Shown here in pieces: positions 34,679 through 43,750 of a stretch of 64,000 bases of DNA. This stretch comes from Micromonospora_G sp044901685 (GTDB lineage Bacteria; Actinomycetota; Actinomycetes; Mycobacteriales; Micromonosporaceae). The translations under genes and the position numbers were made by a program. The stretch spans positions 558,001 to 622,000 of the forward strand of contig NZ_JBJDPS010000001.1 of the NCBI RefSeq assembly GCF_044901685.1, in the 5' to 3' direction. How positions within the stretch are numbered: position 1 is the stretch's first letter; each line of letters opens with the position of its first letter. A model generated the notes under the pieces. The model saw nothing but the letters and a program-made list of their open reading frames with translations, did not search any database and was not told the DNA's origin.

Positions 34679-35740
34679 CTACGGCCATGCGGCGTGGAGC
34701 GTCGGCAGCGAGTCGAGCACCTCGGCCGGGAAGGTCTCGAACGGGGTCGCGACCAGGCTCCGGTTCGCGCCCCGACCGCTCCGGGCCCAGGTGCCGACGA
34801 CCTGCCCGTCGCTCACCACGGTCGAGCGGAACACCCCGTTCCCGCCCGGGACGATGTGATCCGCGAACTCGGCCGGAAGTACGGCCGTGCGATCCCGGTA
34901 GCCGAGGACGAACTCGTCGAACCCGGGCAGCAGGAACACCCCTCCGGCGGCCGACCGGTGGGCGTCGAGCAGGTCCGGGGTGAGCGGGTCCATCAGGTAC
35001 TCGACACCGTCCACCTCGACCCGGGCGAGTACGGGTCGGGCCAGCGCCAGCCCGGTCCGTACGTCCGCCGCGAGCAGGTTCGCCCAGCGGGTGAAGTCCG
35101 CGACCGTGGCGGGACCGTGGCCGCGGAAGTAACGCAGTGCCAGCTCGCCGAGGGCCTCGTCCCGCTCCGGCCGCCGAGGTCGCGGAATCCACTCGTCGAC
35201 CAGCACGATCATCTGCTCGCCGTCGCGCACCGGTCCGAAGCAGATCGTCGCGGTCTGGGCAAGATGCCAGATCAGGTGGTAACCACGCTGGCCCGTGGTG
35301 GCCAGCCCGGCGCCGCCCCACAGCCCGAGCAGATCGTCGCGACACAGCCGGCGACCTCCGGCGAGCGCCTCCACGGTCAACTCCCGGGCCCGTTCGAGGG
35401 TGTCCGGTTCGAGTCCGAGCTGGGCCCGACGGCCGGCGGCTCGGGCCAGGGTCCGACTCGCGGTGAGCCCGAGTATCCAGGACAGGTCCTCGGCGGCCAG
35501 CAGGTGCAACGTGCCGCGTATCGGCCAGGTCCTGACCACCTCGCCGTGGTCGAGCGCGCTCTCCACCGTCGACCGGGTGCCGGCGGTGGTCCGCAGCGCG
35601 ACCGAGGCGAGGGCGCCCGGATAGTCCTGCGCCTGGAGCGCGGTGAGCCAACGCACCACCTCGGTCGCGGTGGCCGGGCGCGGCCCGAGAAGACGCTGCG
35701 CGACGAGCCGGAGCAGGCCGATCTCTTGGCGGGTCGTCAC
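34679..35740 (-). CDS. Winged-helix DNA-binding domain protein (HTH_42 type)
   Basis: The 353-residue protein matches the HTH_42 (YcaQ-like) family: RLVAQRLLGPRPATATEVVRWLTALQAQDYPGALASVALR at the N-terminus, WPIRGTLHLLAAEDLSWIL in the middle and FLLPGFDEFVLGYRDRTAVL near 265. Relatives include DNA glycosylases such as YcaQ and the AlkX/AlkZ group that unhook interstrand crosslinks; the functional catalytic motif cannot be confirmed by eye. The GTG at 35740 gives the family length; no strong ribosome binding site is seen, so the start is uncertain. Confidence 0.75.
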   Translation of the reverse strand: MTTRQEIGLLRLVAQRLLGPRPATATEVVRWLTALQAQDYPGALASVALRTTAGTRSTVESALDHGEVVRTWPIRGTLHLLAAEDLSWILGLTASRTLARAAGRRAQLGLEPDTLERARELTVEALAGGRRLCRDDLLGLWGGAGLATTGQRGYHLIWHLAQTATICFGPVRDGEQMIVLVDEWIPRPRRPERDEALGELALRYFRGHGPATVADFTRWANLLAADVRTGLALARPVLARVEVDGVEYLMDPLTPDLLDAHRSAAGGVFLLPGFDEFVLGYRDRTAVLPAEFADHIVPGGNGVFRSTVVSDGQVVGTWARSGRGANRSLVATPFETFPAEVLDSLPTLHAAWP

Positions 35741-36066
35741 GGCCGGGCCGGTGGCGCGGCGCCGCGACGCCCGGCGCGCGACCGGTGGGACAGACGCATT
35801 GCCCGAGGATGCCAGAGCGGTCCGACAAAAAGCCGGTGCCGGCCGGGCGACAGGACCAGCGCGTCGCCGGGCCACCATCGGGGGGAGGAGGTGGTGCGCC
35901 AGCTCCAACGGCGCTTCGGGTCGACGGCGCGGGTAGGGATCGGCCGATCGGGCACAGGAATGCGCTTTCTCGCGGATGTTCGGGGCCCGCCCCGGTGCAC
36001 GGATACTGGTCGGGTCGAACGGCCCGGTCGATGAGCCGACCGTCGACGGTGGAGCGGAGGCGGGCC

Positions 36067-37599
36067 GTGGTGATGCGCGAGAGCAGCCTTCCGGCGACGG
36101 CGACGGCGACGGCGACGGCGCCCTTGGTCGACGGAGCCAGGACCGGCTGGGCGAGCGCCCACTTCGTCGGTGACCACAGCCCGCCCGCGCCCCTGACGTG
36201 GGGGCAGCGCGCACTCTGGATGGCCACCGAGCGGCACGGGCCGGGCTACGTCATGCTCAGCCTGCGTCGGACCCTGTCGGTGCCGCGCCGAGCGTCGGCG
36301 GACGCCGCGAGTGTGTTGCGGTCGGTCGGTGCGCTGATCGGTCGACACAGTTCGTTGCGTACGCGAATGCCGGTCGTCGACGGCGAGCGGTGTCAGGTCG
36401 TCGCGGACAGCGGTGAACTCCCGGTACTCCTCGTCCACGCGACCGCGAACGCGGATACGACTTACGTGGACCAGGCCGCGAACGACGTGAACGCGAACGA
36501 CGTGGACGTGAACGCGAACGCGAACGACGTGGCCGAGGCACGGTCGACGGGCGACGACGGTGCGGCGCTCGCCCGGACGGTGGCCGAGCGGCTGGCGCAA
36601 CGGCAGTTCGACCATGCCCACGAGTGGCCGCAGCGGGTGGCGCTGGTGCTGGTCGCCGGAAAGGTACGGCAGGTGGTGATCGTCTTCAGCCACACCACCG
36701 TCGACTTCCAGGCGGTCGAGATCGTGCTCCGCGACCTTCGACTCCTGCTGCTGCGCGGGTCGATCCCGACCCCCGCCGGCCCACAGTCGACCGACATCGC
36801 CCGCCGGGAGCAGGACGACGACCAGCGTCGCCGGGGCGAGCGCGCGCTCGACCACTGGGTCGGGAGCTTCGGTCGGCTACCGTCCGACACCCTGCCCCGG
36901 CTGGGACCACCGCTGACGCCGAGGTTCCACCGGGCGGTCCTGGCCTCGGTCGCGGCCGACACCGCGATCCGGCTGATCGCCGACCGCCACCGGGTGACCA
37001 GTTCGACCGTGCTGGTGGCCGCGACCGCCGTGGTCGCCGCGACCTGGTCCGGCAAGGAGGTGATCGGAATCCACACGATGGCCGGGAACCGGGCCATGGC
37101 GGGGTACCGCGACGCCGTCGCCAAGCTCAACCAACTCGGACTGCTGGTGGTGGACCTGGGCGACCGGCCGGACTTCGCCGACCTGCTGACCCGGGTCTGG
37201 CAGGACTCGGTCCGGGCCTACCGGCACGCCTACTACGACCCGACCAGGTTGCGGCAGGCGTTCCAGGAGGCCGGCTACCCGTACGCGGTGGGGGTCAACC
37301 CGCACGTCTACCTGAACGACATCCGGCTCTCCACCGACACCGACCTGTTCGGCCGGGCCACCGGCGAGGCCGAGGTACGGGCGACGATGGCCGACACGTC
37401 GCTGACCTGGACACCCGGGCTCGACGCGTTCACCTGGCGGACCCGGATCGAGGTGATCGACCAGCCCGGGGCGGTGGGATTCGGGCTCACCGCCGACACC
37501 GCCCACCTGCCGCCGTACGCGATCGAACGGTTCCTGCGCGACCTCGAACGGCTCCTCGTCGACGCCGCCTTCACCGACGTACGGTGGCCCTGGCGCTAG
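36067..37599 (+). CDS. Orphan condensation-domain protein (NRPS-like) with altered HHxxxDG motif
   Basis: The 510-residue protein is a stand-alone condensation/acyltransferase domain (chloramphenicol-acetyltransferase-like fold): PLTWGQRALWMATERHGPGYVML (C1), RSVGALIGRHSSLRTR (C2) and a core motif at residues 208-214 reading S-H-T-T-V-D-F instead of HHxxxDG. The catalytic-type His209 and Asp213 remain, while the first His is Ser and Gly is Phe. A variable insert of N-A-N-D-V repeats lies at about 137-158. No adenylation, carrier or thioesterase gene is close. Possible roles are amide/ester formation in trans or a papA-like acyltransferase. GGAGG at 36056-36060 favours the GTG at 36067; ATG at 36073 is an alternative. 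Confidence 0.75.
   Translation: MVMRESSLPATATATATAPLVDGARTGWASAHFVGDHSPPAPLTWGQRALWMATERHGPGYVMLSLRRTLSVPRRASADAASVLRSVGALIGRHSSLRTRMPVVDGERCQVVADSGELPVLLVHATANADTTYVDQAANDVNANDVDVNANANDVAEARSTGDDGAALARTVAERLAQRQFDHAHEWPQRVALVLVAGKVRQVVIVFSHTTVDFQAVEIVLRDLRLLLLRGSIPTPAGPQSTDIARREQDDDQRRRGERALDHWVGSFGRLPSDTLPRLGPPLTPRFHRAVLASVAADTAIRLIADRHRVTSSTVLVAATAVVAATWSGKEVIGIHTMAGNRAMAGYRDAVAKLNQLGLLVVDLGDRPDFADLLTRVWQDSVRAYRHAYYDPTRLRQAFQEAGYPYAVGVNPHVYLNDIRLSTDTDLFGRATGEAEVRATMADTSLTWTPGLDAFTWRTRIEVIDQPGAVGFGLTADTAHLPPYAIERFLRDLERLLVDAAFTDVRWPWR
36093..36120. repeat. Hexanucleotide tandem repeat CGACGG in the condensation gene
   Basis: About four and a half in-frame GCGACG/CGACGG units encode an Ala-Thr run near the N-terminus. 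A second repeated block of AACGACGTG/AACGCG units lies at about 36478-36530. Both are prone to slippage by whole codons. Confidence 0.75.
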
Positions 37600-37670
37600 A
37601 CACCGCTCCCGGCCCTGGTGGCGGGTTCCAGGCGCCCTGGATCGGTTCGGGCGGGCGCTCTCGCGGCGGT

Positions 37671-38099
37671 TCAGGCGCCGTCGCGGCGGGAGACGCCCTC
37701 CGGGCGCATGCCGGTCTGCTCCTCGGTCGGGTTGTCCGCCAGCGAGCCGGTCGAGCTCTCGTCGGGAAACGGGTGGCGTCCGGGCGCGTCGGGGGCCAGC
37801 CCCGGCCCGGCCTCGGGGTAACGGGTCGGCTCGACCGTACCGATGCCGTCCTCGCCGGCGGCGGCCCCGGGACCACCCTTCGTGCCCCCCGACGACGGAC
37901 CGGCCCGCCGCTCGCCGCGCCGCCCCTCGGAGACAGCGGTCGGCTCGCTCCCCTCGTCCAGCGGAGAGTCCTCCTCGACCCCCCAGGGGGCGTCCTGGTC
38001 GAGCCCCCGGGTGGTGCCCCACGGCCCGACCGATTCCGGTCCGCCCTGTCCGGCTTCGCCCGTCCCGGTGCTCTTCGCGGGCTGCTTCTTCGCTGCCAT
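37671..38099 (-). CDS. Acidic, disordered hypothetical protein
   Basis: The 142-residue product starts MAAKKQPAKSTG and is rich in Gly, Pro, Glu, Ser and Asp throughout, with no hydrophobic core. It is probably an intrinsically disordered cytosolic protein. GAGGTGAG lies about seven bases before the ATG at 38099, which supports it over the GTG three codons upstream. The gene converges with the condensation-domain gene and diverges from the permease gene. No family is recognised. Confidence 0.6.
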   Translation of the reverse strand: MAAKKQPAKSTGTGEAGQGGPESVGPWGTTRGLDQDAPWGVEEDSPLDEGSEPTAVSEGRRGERRAGPSSGGTKGGPGAAAGEDGIGTVEPTRYPEAGPGLAPDAPGRHPFPDESSTGSLADNPTEEQTGMRPEGVSRRDGA

Positions 38100-38327
38100 A
38101 AATCTCACCTCGTCGACGGGTCGGTGCGGTACCGGTGATTGCCCACTCCGACACCGGTCATGCCAGTCGGCCCCGGCCCGGCCGGGTGGACCTGGAGTCG
38201 CCCGGCCTCCACCGGTCGCCCGGTCGGGGTGGCCCGGACCACCGGACCTCCACCGGCTGCCCCAGCCGAGCCGGACCAGGACGTTTGTCCGTCACCAGGG
38301 CGGGTACGGGCGGGCGGGGGCAGCGAC

Positions 38328-40283
38328 GTGGCGGGTCAGACGACGGGGGACGGGGCGGCGGAGCCTGCGGGCCGGGTCCGGCGCTGGCTTCTGCACGGCC
38401 TGGAACCGGGCAGGGCGAGCGGGCCCTACACCAAGGAGCGGGCCGAGCACCAACGGCCGTGGTGGCGGGTCATGTGCCTGACCGGCCTGGACTACTTCTC
38501 CACCCTCGGTTACCAGCCGGGCATCGCCGCCCTGGCCGCCGGGGTGATCTCCCCGATCGCCACCCTGGTCCTGGTCGCGCTGACCCTGTTCGGCGCGCTG
38601 CCGGTCTACCGGCGGGTGGCCCGGGAGAGCCCGCACGGTCAGGGCTCGATCGCCATGCTGGAGCGGCTGTTGCCGCGCTGGAACGGCAAGCTGCTCGTAC
38701 TGGCCCTGCTCGGGTTCGCCGCGACCGACTTCATCATCACCATCACCCTCTCCGCCGCCGACGCGAGCGCGCACATCATGGAGAACCCCTACCTGCCGGG
38801 CGCGCTGGACGGTCTCCAGGTCGAGTTGACGCTGGTGTTGATCGCGCTGCTCGGCGCGGTCTTCCTCAAGGGCTTCAAGGAGGCCATCGGGATCGCGGTG
38901 GTGCTGGTCGCCGTCTACCTGCTGCTCAACCTGATCGTGATCGTCGTGTCCCTCGGGCACCTGCTGGAGCACCCCGAACTGGTGTCGCAGTGGCGGCGGA
39001 TGCTCTCCGCCGAGCATCCCGACCTGCTCGGTATCGCGGTGGTCGCCCTGCTGGTCTTCCCCAGACTGGCCCTCGGCCTGTCCGGCTTCGAGACCGGGGT
39101 GGCCGTCATGCCACTGATCAAGGGACGGCCGAGCGACATCGCGCGCCGGCCGGAGACCCGGATCCGGGGCGCCCACCGGCTGCTCACCACCGCCGCGCTC
39201 ATCATGAGCGCCTTTCTCATCACCAGCAGTTTCGCCACCACCGTGCTCATCCCGCAACACGAGTTCCGGGCCGGCGGCGAGGCGAACGGCCGGGCACTGG
39301 CCTTCCTGGCCCACGCCTACCTGGGCAACGGCTTCGGCACCGTGTACGACATCAGCACCGTGTTGATCCTCTGGTTCGCCGGGGCGTCGGCGATGGCCGG
39401 GCTGCTCAACCTCGTACCCAGGTACCTGCCCCGCTACGGGATGGCGCCCGACTGGGCCCGGGCCGTACGCCCGCTGGTGCTGGTCTTCACCCTCATCGCG
39501 TTCCTGATCACGGTGGTCTTCCGGGCCGACGTCACCGCCCAGGGCGGGGCGTACGCGACCGGCGTCCTCGTCCTGATCACCTCGGCCGCGCTCGCGGTGA
39601 CCCTCTCCTCCCGCCGACGCCGTCGGCGCGCCTCCACGGTCGGGTTCGCGGTGATCACTCTGGTGCTCGGTTACACCACCGTGGCGAACGTGATCGAGCG
39701 CCCGGACGGCGTCCGGATCGCGGTGCTCTTCATCGCCGCGATCGTCGCCACCTCCATCCTGTCCCGGATCCTCCGGGCCACCGAGCTGCGGGTGACCGGC
39801 GTACGCATGGACCCGGTCGCGCAGCGCCTCATCGCCGAGGTGGCGGAGCGCGGGGAGATCAACATCATCGCCAACGAGCCGAACGAGCGGGACGAGACCG
39901 AGTACCGGGAGAAGGAGGCCGAGGAACGCGCCGACAGCCACATCCCGGCGCAGGACCCGGTGCTCTTCCTCGAGGTGACGGTCCGCGACCCGTCGGAGTT
40001 CGAGTCCGAACTGATCGTCACCGGCGAGGAGCGGTTTGGCTACCGGATCCTCCGGATCGAGGGCGCGAGCATCGCCAACACCATCGCGGGGGTGCTGCTG
40101 CACGTACGGGACACGACCGGGAAGCTCCCGCACATCTACTTCGCCTGGACCGAGGGGAGTCCACTGCGGTACCTCCTGCGTTACCTCTTCCTCGGTGACG
40201 GCGAGGTGGCCCCACTCACCCGCGAGGTGCTCCGCCAGGCCGAGCCGGACCGTCGCCGTCGCCCCCGGGTGCATGTCGGTTGA
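38328..40283 (+). CDS. APC-superfamily amino acid permease with C-terminal cytosolic domain
   Basis: The 651-residue transporter begins with a soluble Gly/Arg-rich segment and RPWWRVMCLTGLDYFSTLGYQPGIAALAAG, the usual first helix of amino-acid/polyamine/organocation permeases. About twelve helices run to residue 490. A C-terminal soluble extension (about 490-651) contains VAQRLIAEVAERGEINIIANEPNERDETEY and looks regulatory. The substrate is unknown. The GTG at 38328 was chosen because it starts the conserved part; the frame is open to 38139 but that stretch is Pro/Gly-rich and has no clear site, so the start is uncertain. Confidence 0.8.
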   Translation: MAGQTTGDGAAEPAGRVRRWLLHGLEPGRASGPYTKERAEHQRPWWRVMCLTGLDYFSTLGYQPGIAALAAGVISPIATLVLVALTLFGALPVYRRVARESPHGQGSIAMLERLLPRWNGKLLVLALLGFAATDFIITITLSAADASAHIMENPYLPGALDGLQVELTLVLIALLGAVFLKGFKEAIGIAVVLVAVYLLLNLIVIVVSLGHLLEHPELVSQWRRMLSAEHPDLLGIAVVALLVFPRLALGLSGFETGVAVMPLIKGRPSDIARRPETRIRGAHRLLTTAALIMSAFLITSSFATTVLIPQHEFRAGGEANGRALAFLAHAYLGNGFGTVYDISTVLILWFAGASAMAGLLNLVPRYLPRYGMAPDWARAVRPLVLVFTLIAFLITVVFRADVTAQGGAYATGVLVLITSAALAVTLSSRRRRRRASTVGFAVITLVLGYTTVANVIERPDGVRIAVLFIAAIVATSILSRILRATELRVTGVRMDPVAQRLIAEVAERGEINIIANEPNERDETEYREKEAEERADSHIPAQDPVLFLEVTVRDPSEFESELIVTGEERFGYRILRIEGASIANTIAGVLLHVRDTTGKLPHIYFAWTEGSPLRYLLRYLFLGDGEVAPLTREVLRQAEPDRRRRPRVHVG

Positions 40284-40446
40284 TCGCGGCGACGACCGGA
40301 ATGGATAGTCTGGACGGCACTCCGGCCGGCGCACCCGTCCCCGGCACCGGCGTATCGATCAAGGAATCGGGGCAGGAGTCATCCCGTACCGAAGAGGTCG
40401 CCCGATCAGGCGGATGGCCGCCGGTCACCGAGGTTCAGGAGGACCG

Positions 40447-40779
40447 ATGGACTCGTGGCTCGTCGTCGTGCTGGTGCTGCTCGCCGCGGTGACCCTCGTC
40501 GTGGCGGTGGTCCTGGTCATCAGGCTGTTCCGGATGAGGTCGTTGATCCGCGCCGCCGGCATGCCCGTGTCGGGCAAGGCCGCCTTCTGGGCGGCGGTGA
40601 TCTACAGCGTCTCACCGGTCGACCTGCTGCCCGACCCGATCTACCTGGACGACATCGGCATCCTGCTCGGCGCGATCACCTACGTCGGCCATCTCGCCAA
40701 GCGGCACGGGATCATCGGCCGCCGCTCCACCCCGGCGCAGCTGCCGCCGACGCGGACCGACCGGCAGCCCGCCGGTTAG
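40447..40779 (+). CDS. DUF1232 (YkvA-like) membrane protein
   Basis: The 110-residue protein has an N-terminal membrane helix (WLVVVLVLLAAVTLVVAVVLVI) and the DUF1232 signature FWAAVIYSVSPVDLLPDPIYLDDIGILLGAITYV. Related proteins are small inner-membrane proteins of unknown function. AGGAGG six bases before the ATG fixes the start. It is followed by two tandem hairpins. Confidence 0.85.
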   Translation: MDSWLVVVLVLLAAVTLVVAVVLVIRLFRMRSLIRAAGMPVSGKAAFWAAVIYSVSPVDLLPDPIYLDDIGILLGAITYVGHLAKRHGIIGRRSTPAQLPPTRTDRQPAG

Positions 40780-40785
40780 TGGGCT

Positions 40786-40842
40786 GAGGCTGGCGGCGTC
40801 AGCGCCGCTTGGTGGCCTGAGCTGGCGGCGTCAGCGCCGCTG
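40786..40842. terminator. Two tandem copies of a GCGGCG-TCAG-CGCCGC hairpin
   Basis: The segment GCTGGCGGCGTCAGCGCCGC occurs twice, 32 bases apart, each copy folding into a six-bp stem with TCAG loop (40793-40808 and 40825-40840). It lies just after the DUF1232 stop codon and before a minus-strand small frame, so it may act as a terminator in both directions. Confidence 0.6.
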
Positions 40843-41013
40843 GTCGTGGTCGTCGCGCGGCCGGGTGGTCTCGGTCGTGACCTCGAACGGGGTACGCAGT
40901 CGGGTCATCGCGTCCGAACTCACGTCGACGGCCGCTCGTGGGGTGTTCGCCGGATCGCCCTCCGGCTGCTCACCGAACGGGTTCGAGTCATGGATCATCG
41001 CACCGGTCAACAT
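40831..41013 (-). CDS. Possible 60-residue hydrophilic protein
   Basis: A minus-strand frame starts at ATG 41013, with TTGGAG close upstream, and encodes an acidic, Thr/Arg-rich product (IHDSNPFGEQPEGDPANTPRAAV...) ending in a charged tail. Its composition is plausible for a real small protein, but it overlaps the tandem hairpin and has no recognised relative. Low confidence. Confidence 0.35.
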   Translation of the reverse strand: MLTGAMIHDSNPFGEQPEGDPANTPRAAVDVSSDAMTRLRTPFEVTTETTRPRDDHDQRR

Positions 41014-41682
<669 letters not shown>

Positions 41683-41940
41683 TCAGGCCCGGGGCGGCCC
41701 GTCGTAGTCCGGTGCGACGTAGACGGGAAGGCGTTCGCCACCGCCACGCGCGAACCGGCGGGTGTACGTGACGTGCCCGCCCGGCCGTCGGGGCATCGTC
41801 GAGGCCGGGTCGCCGCCCTCGTCGTCCGTCACCGGCACTTTCAGGTACATCGGCAGCGAACGCTCCGCCGCCACTGCCCGAGCGGGCGTTACCTCATGGC
41901 GTTGGTCATGCCACGGACCGCCAAGGAATAGGACCTTCAT
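41683..41940 (-). CDS. Small hypothetical protein (MKVLFLGGPWHDQ type)
   Basis: The 85-residue product starts MKVLFLGGPWHDQRHEVTPA and ends LPVYVAPDYDGPPRA, with a polar centre. The opening beta-strand and Gly-Gly turn give it the look of a small compact fold seen as hypothetical proteins in actinobacteria and their phages. AGGAGA lies about ten bases before the ATG at 41940. The minus-strand frame extends upstream but without a site. Function unknown. Confidence 0.6.
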   Translation of the reverse strand: MKVLFLGGPWHDQRHEVTPARAVAAERSLPMYLKVPVTDDEGGDPASTMPRRPGGHVTYTRRFARGGGERLPVYVAPDYDGPPRA

Positions 41941-42127
41941 CCGCTTATCGTCTCCTGTTCCCGCCGTCGGCGCCTCATCCGTCGGTCCCGGAATCCCGCG
42001 GTATCGGCGATATCCGTACGGCCCGGCGACCGAGAATACGCCACCGCCGCGACGAGGTCTCGGCCTCGCCGCGGCGGCAGCGGCGTGCGGGGTCGGCTGG
42101 CCCGCACGGGTCACGGAAATCGGCGGG

Positions 42128-42167
42128 TCAGCCGCCTGTGAGATCGATCAGCCGCCCATGAGATCGA
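42128..42167. repeat. 20-bp tandem duplication at the 3' end of the GH99 gene
   Basis: TCAGCCGCCTGTGAGATCGA and TCAGCCGCCCATGAGATCGA lie head to tail; the second contains the stop codon and last codons of the GH99 gene. It is a local duplication with two mismatches and leaves the protein end intact. Confidence 0.75.
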
Positions 42168-43635
42168 ATCGTTCCCAGGAGCCGATGGCCGGGCGGTTGG
42201 CGATCAGTGGTTGGGCGCCGGCGCCTTCGGCGGCGACGTACTGGTTGTTGGCGACGGCGCGCAGGCTCACGCTGCCGTCACTGTTGCGGATGACGGAGAA
42301 GGTTTCCCAGGCGCCGATGCTGGTTTTGTTGGCGATCAGGGGTGCGGTGCCGTTGGCGGCGCTGACGATGAGTCCGTTGGCCTTTGCACGCAGCGCGATG
42401 TTGCCGTTACCGGCGTCGAGGCGGTCGAACTGTTCCCACGGTCCGACGGTGGCCCGGTTCGCGATCAGGGGTGCGGCGCCCGCGTTGCCGGCACTCACGT
42501 ACGCGTTGTTCACCCTGGCCCGCAGGCTCACCACCGGGGTGGCCGGCGCGGTGGGGTTGAACCGCTCGGCCCAGTAGCGGGTCCGGTCCAGGTACGCGGT
42601 CTCCGACGACGCCCCGGTCCGGCCGTAGGCGCCCGAGTAGGTCAGGTAGCCGTGCCCGGCCGGCGGGGTCGCGCTCGCCGGCTCGATCGTCGACCCCTCG
42701 TGCCACTCGTTGAACGAGGTGATCGACACCCAGTCCGGCGGGGTCGGCGTGCCGAGCGCGTTGCTCCACTGCCGGTCGTACGCGGCGCCGTTGTCCCGGT
42801 TGAGCGTCGGCGTCGTGTTGCCCGGTACGGCCCGGTCGTCGAGGTAACCCGGCGCCACCGAGGGCGCCCAGACCAGCCCGTTCGCCTCGCAGTACGCCGC
42901 CGCGTTCGCCCAACCGGGTGCGGTGGCGCCGGCGATGCCGTCGTAGGTGTACATCCCACCGAAGTTGGCCACCTTCGAGGTGTCGGTGGTCTGCGCCAGC
43001 ACGATGTTGTTCGCCCGTACCTGGGCGATCGGCGACCAGTCGGTGATCCGCAGGCTCTCGAAGACGTAGAACGCGGGCCGGTTGCCGTGCGCGGCGTCGC
43101 GGTAGAAGGCCGGACTGGAGCCGTACCGGGAGTTGATGTAGTTGATGTCGGCGACCGTGCTGGCCGCCGTGCGGCCGTTGTACGGCTCCAGGTGCCAGGC
43201 GACCTTGAGGCCGTACTGGGCGGCGGCGGTGAGCACCCGGCTGGTCAGGTTGTCCTCGTACGAGCCCTGACCCCACCAGCTGTACACGAGCACGCCGACA
43301 CCGGCCTGGCTGATCCACGCCATGTGCTGGTTGATCGTGTTGACGTCACCCGAGTCGTACGCGCCCCGGGTGGGGTAGAAGTTGGCGCCGATGTCCTGCG
43401 GCGGGGTGTGGTCGCCCTGCTGCCAGTGCCGGTAGCTGCCGTTGACGGCCGGGTTGCCGTACCAGGAGTAGTAGAAGATGTGGACGTTGGACGCGGGCGC
43501 GGCCAGGGCCGCCGCGGGCGGCTCCGCCGAGCGCGGTCGGGCCTGTGCCGTCGGGCCGGGCGCGCTGGCGATCCCGGCCGCGGTCAGCAGCAGGAAGGCC
43601 AGGGCGGTGCGTGCCCAGCGGTTGATTCGGTACAC
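42148..43635 (-). CDS. Secreted GH99-like endo-mannosidase with fascin-like beta-trefoil domain
   Basis: The 495-residue secreted protein has a signal anchor-like stretch (TALAFLLLTAAGIASAPGPTAQA). A GH99 (beta/alpha)8 domain (about 50-365) follows, opening with VHIFYYSWYGNP and containing HLEPYNGR. The GH99 catalytic pair is visible as Glu310 and Glu313 in NEWHEG. A C-terminal fascin-like beta-trefoil (about 368-495) carries repeats of the type YVSAGNAGAAPLIANRATVGPWEQF. GH99 enzymes cut alpha-1,2-linked mannosides internally. The GTG at 43635 has GGAGG seven bases upstream. It is the last gene of a four-gene minus-strand run of secreted enzymes. Confidence 0.85.
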   Translation of the reverse strand: MYRINRWARTALAFLLLTAAGIASAPGPTAQARPRSAEPPAAALAAPASNVHIFYYSWYGNPAVNGSYRHWQQGDHTPPQDIGANFYPTRGAYDSGDVNTINQHMAWISQAGVGVLVYSWWGQGSYEDNLTSRVLTAAAQYGLKVAWHLEPYNGRTAASTVADINYINSRYGSSPAFYRDAAHGNRPAFYVFESLRITDWSPIAQVRANNIVLAQTTDTSKVANFGGMYTYDGIAGATAPGWANAAAYCEANGLVWAPSVAPGYLDDRAVPGNTTPTLNRDNGAAYDRQWSNALGTPTPPDWVSITSFNEWHEGSTIEPASATPPAGHGYLTYSGAYGRTGASSETAYLDRTRYWAERFNPTAPATPVVSLRARVNNAYVSAGNAGAAPLIANRATVGPWEQFDRLDAGNGNIALRAKANGLIVSAANGTAPLIANKTSIGAWETFSVIRNSDGSVSLRAVANNQYVAAEGAGAQPLIANRPAIGSWERFDLMGG

Positions 43636-43750
43636 GTGTGTCCTCCGTGTCGCTGCGGGGTCCGATCCCCGTGCGCGGGCCCGGGGATCGGCGCCGGCCG
43701 TGGCCGGTGCGGGCGGTGGAACGCCCGCACCGGTCACGTCTGACGGCGGG

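Noticed and set aside
34593..36227. Alternative 544-residue minus-strand frame over the winged-helix gene
   Set aside because: The parallel frame ending at 34679 contains the conserved HTH_42 motifs, while this one is Arg/Pro/Gly-rich.
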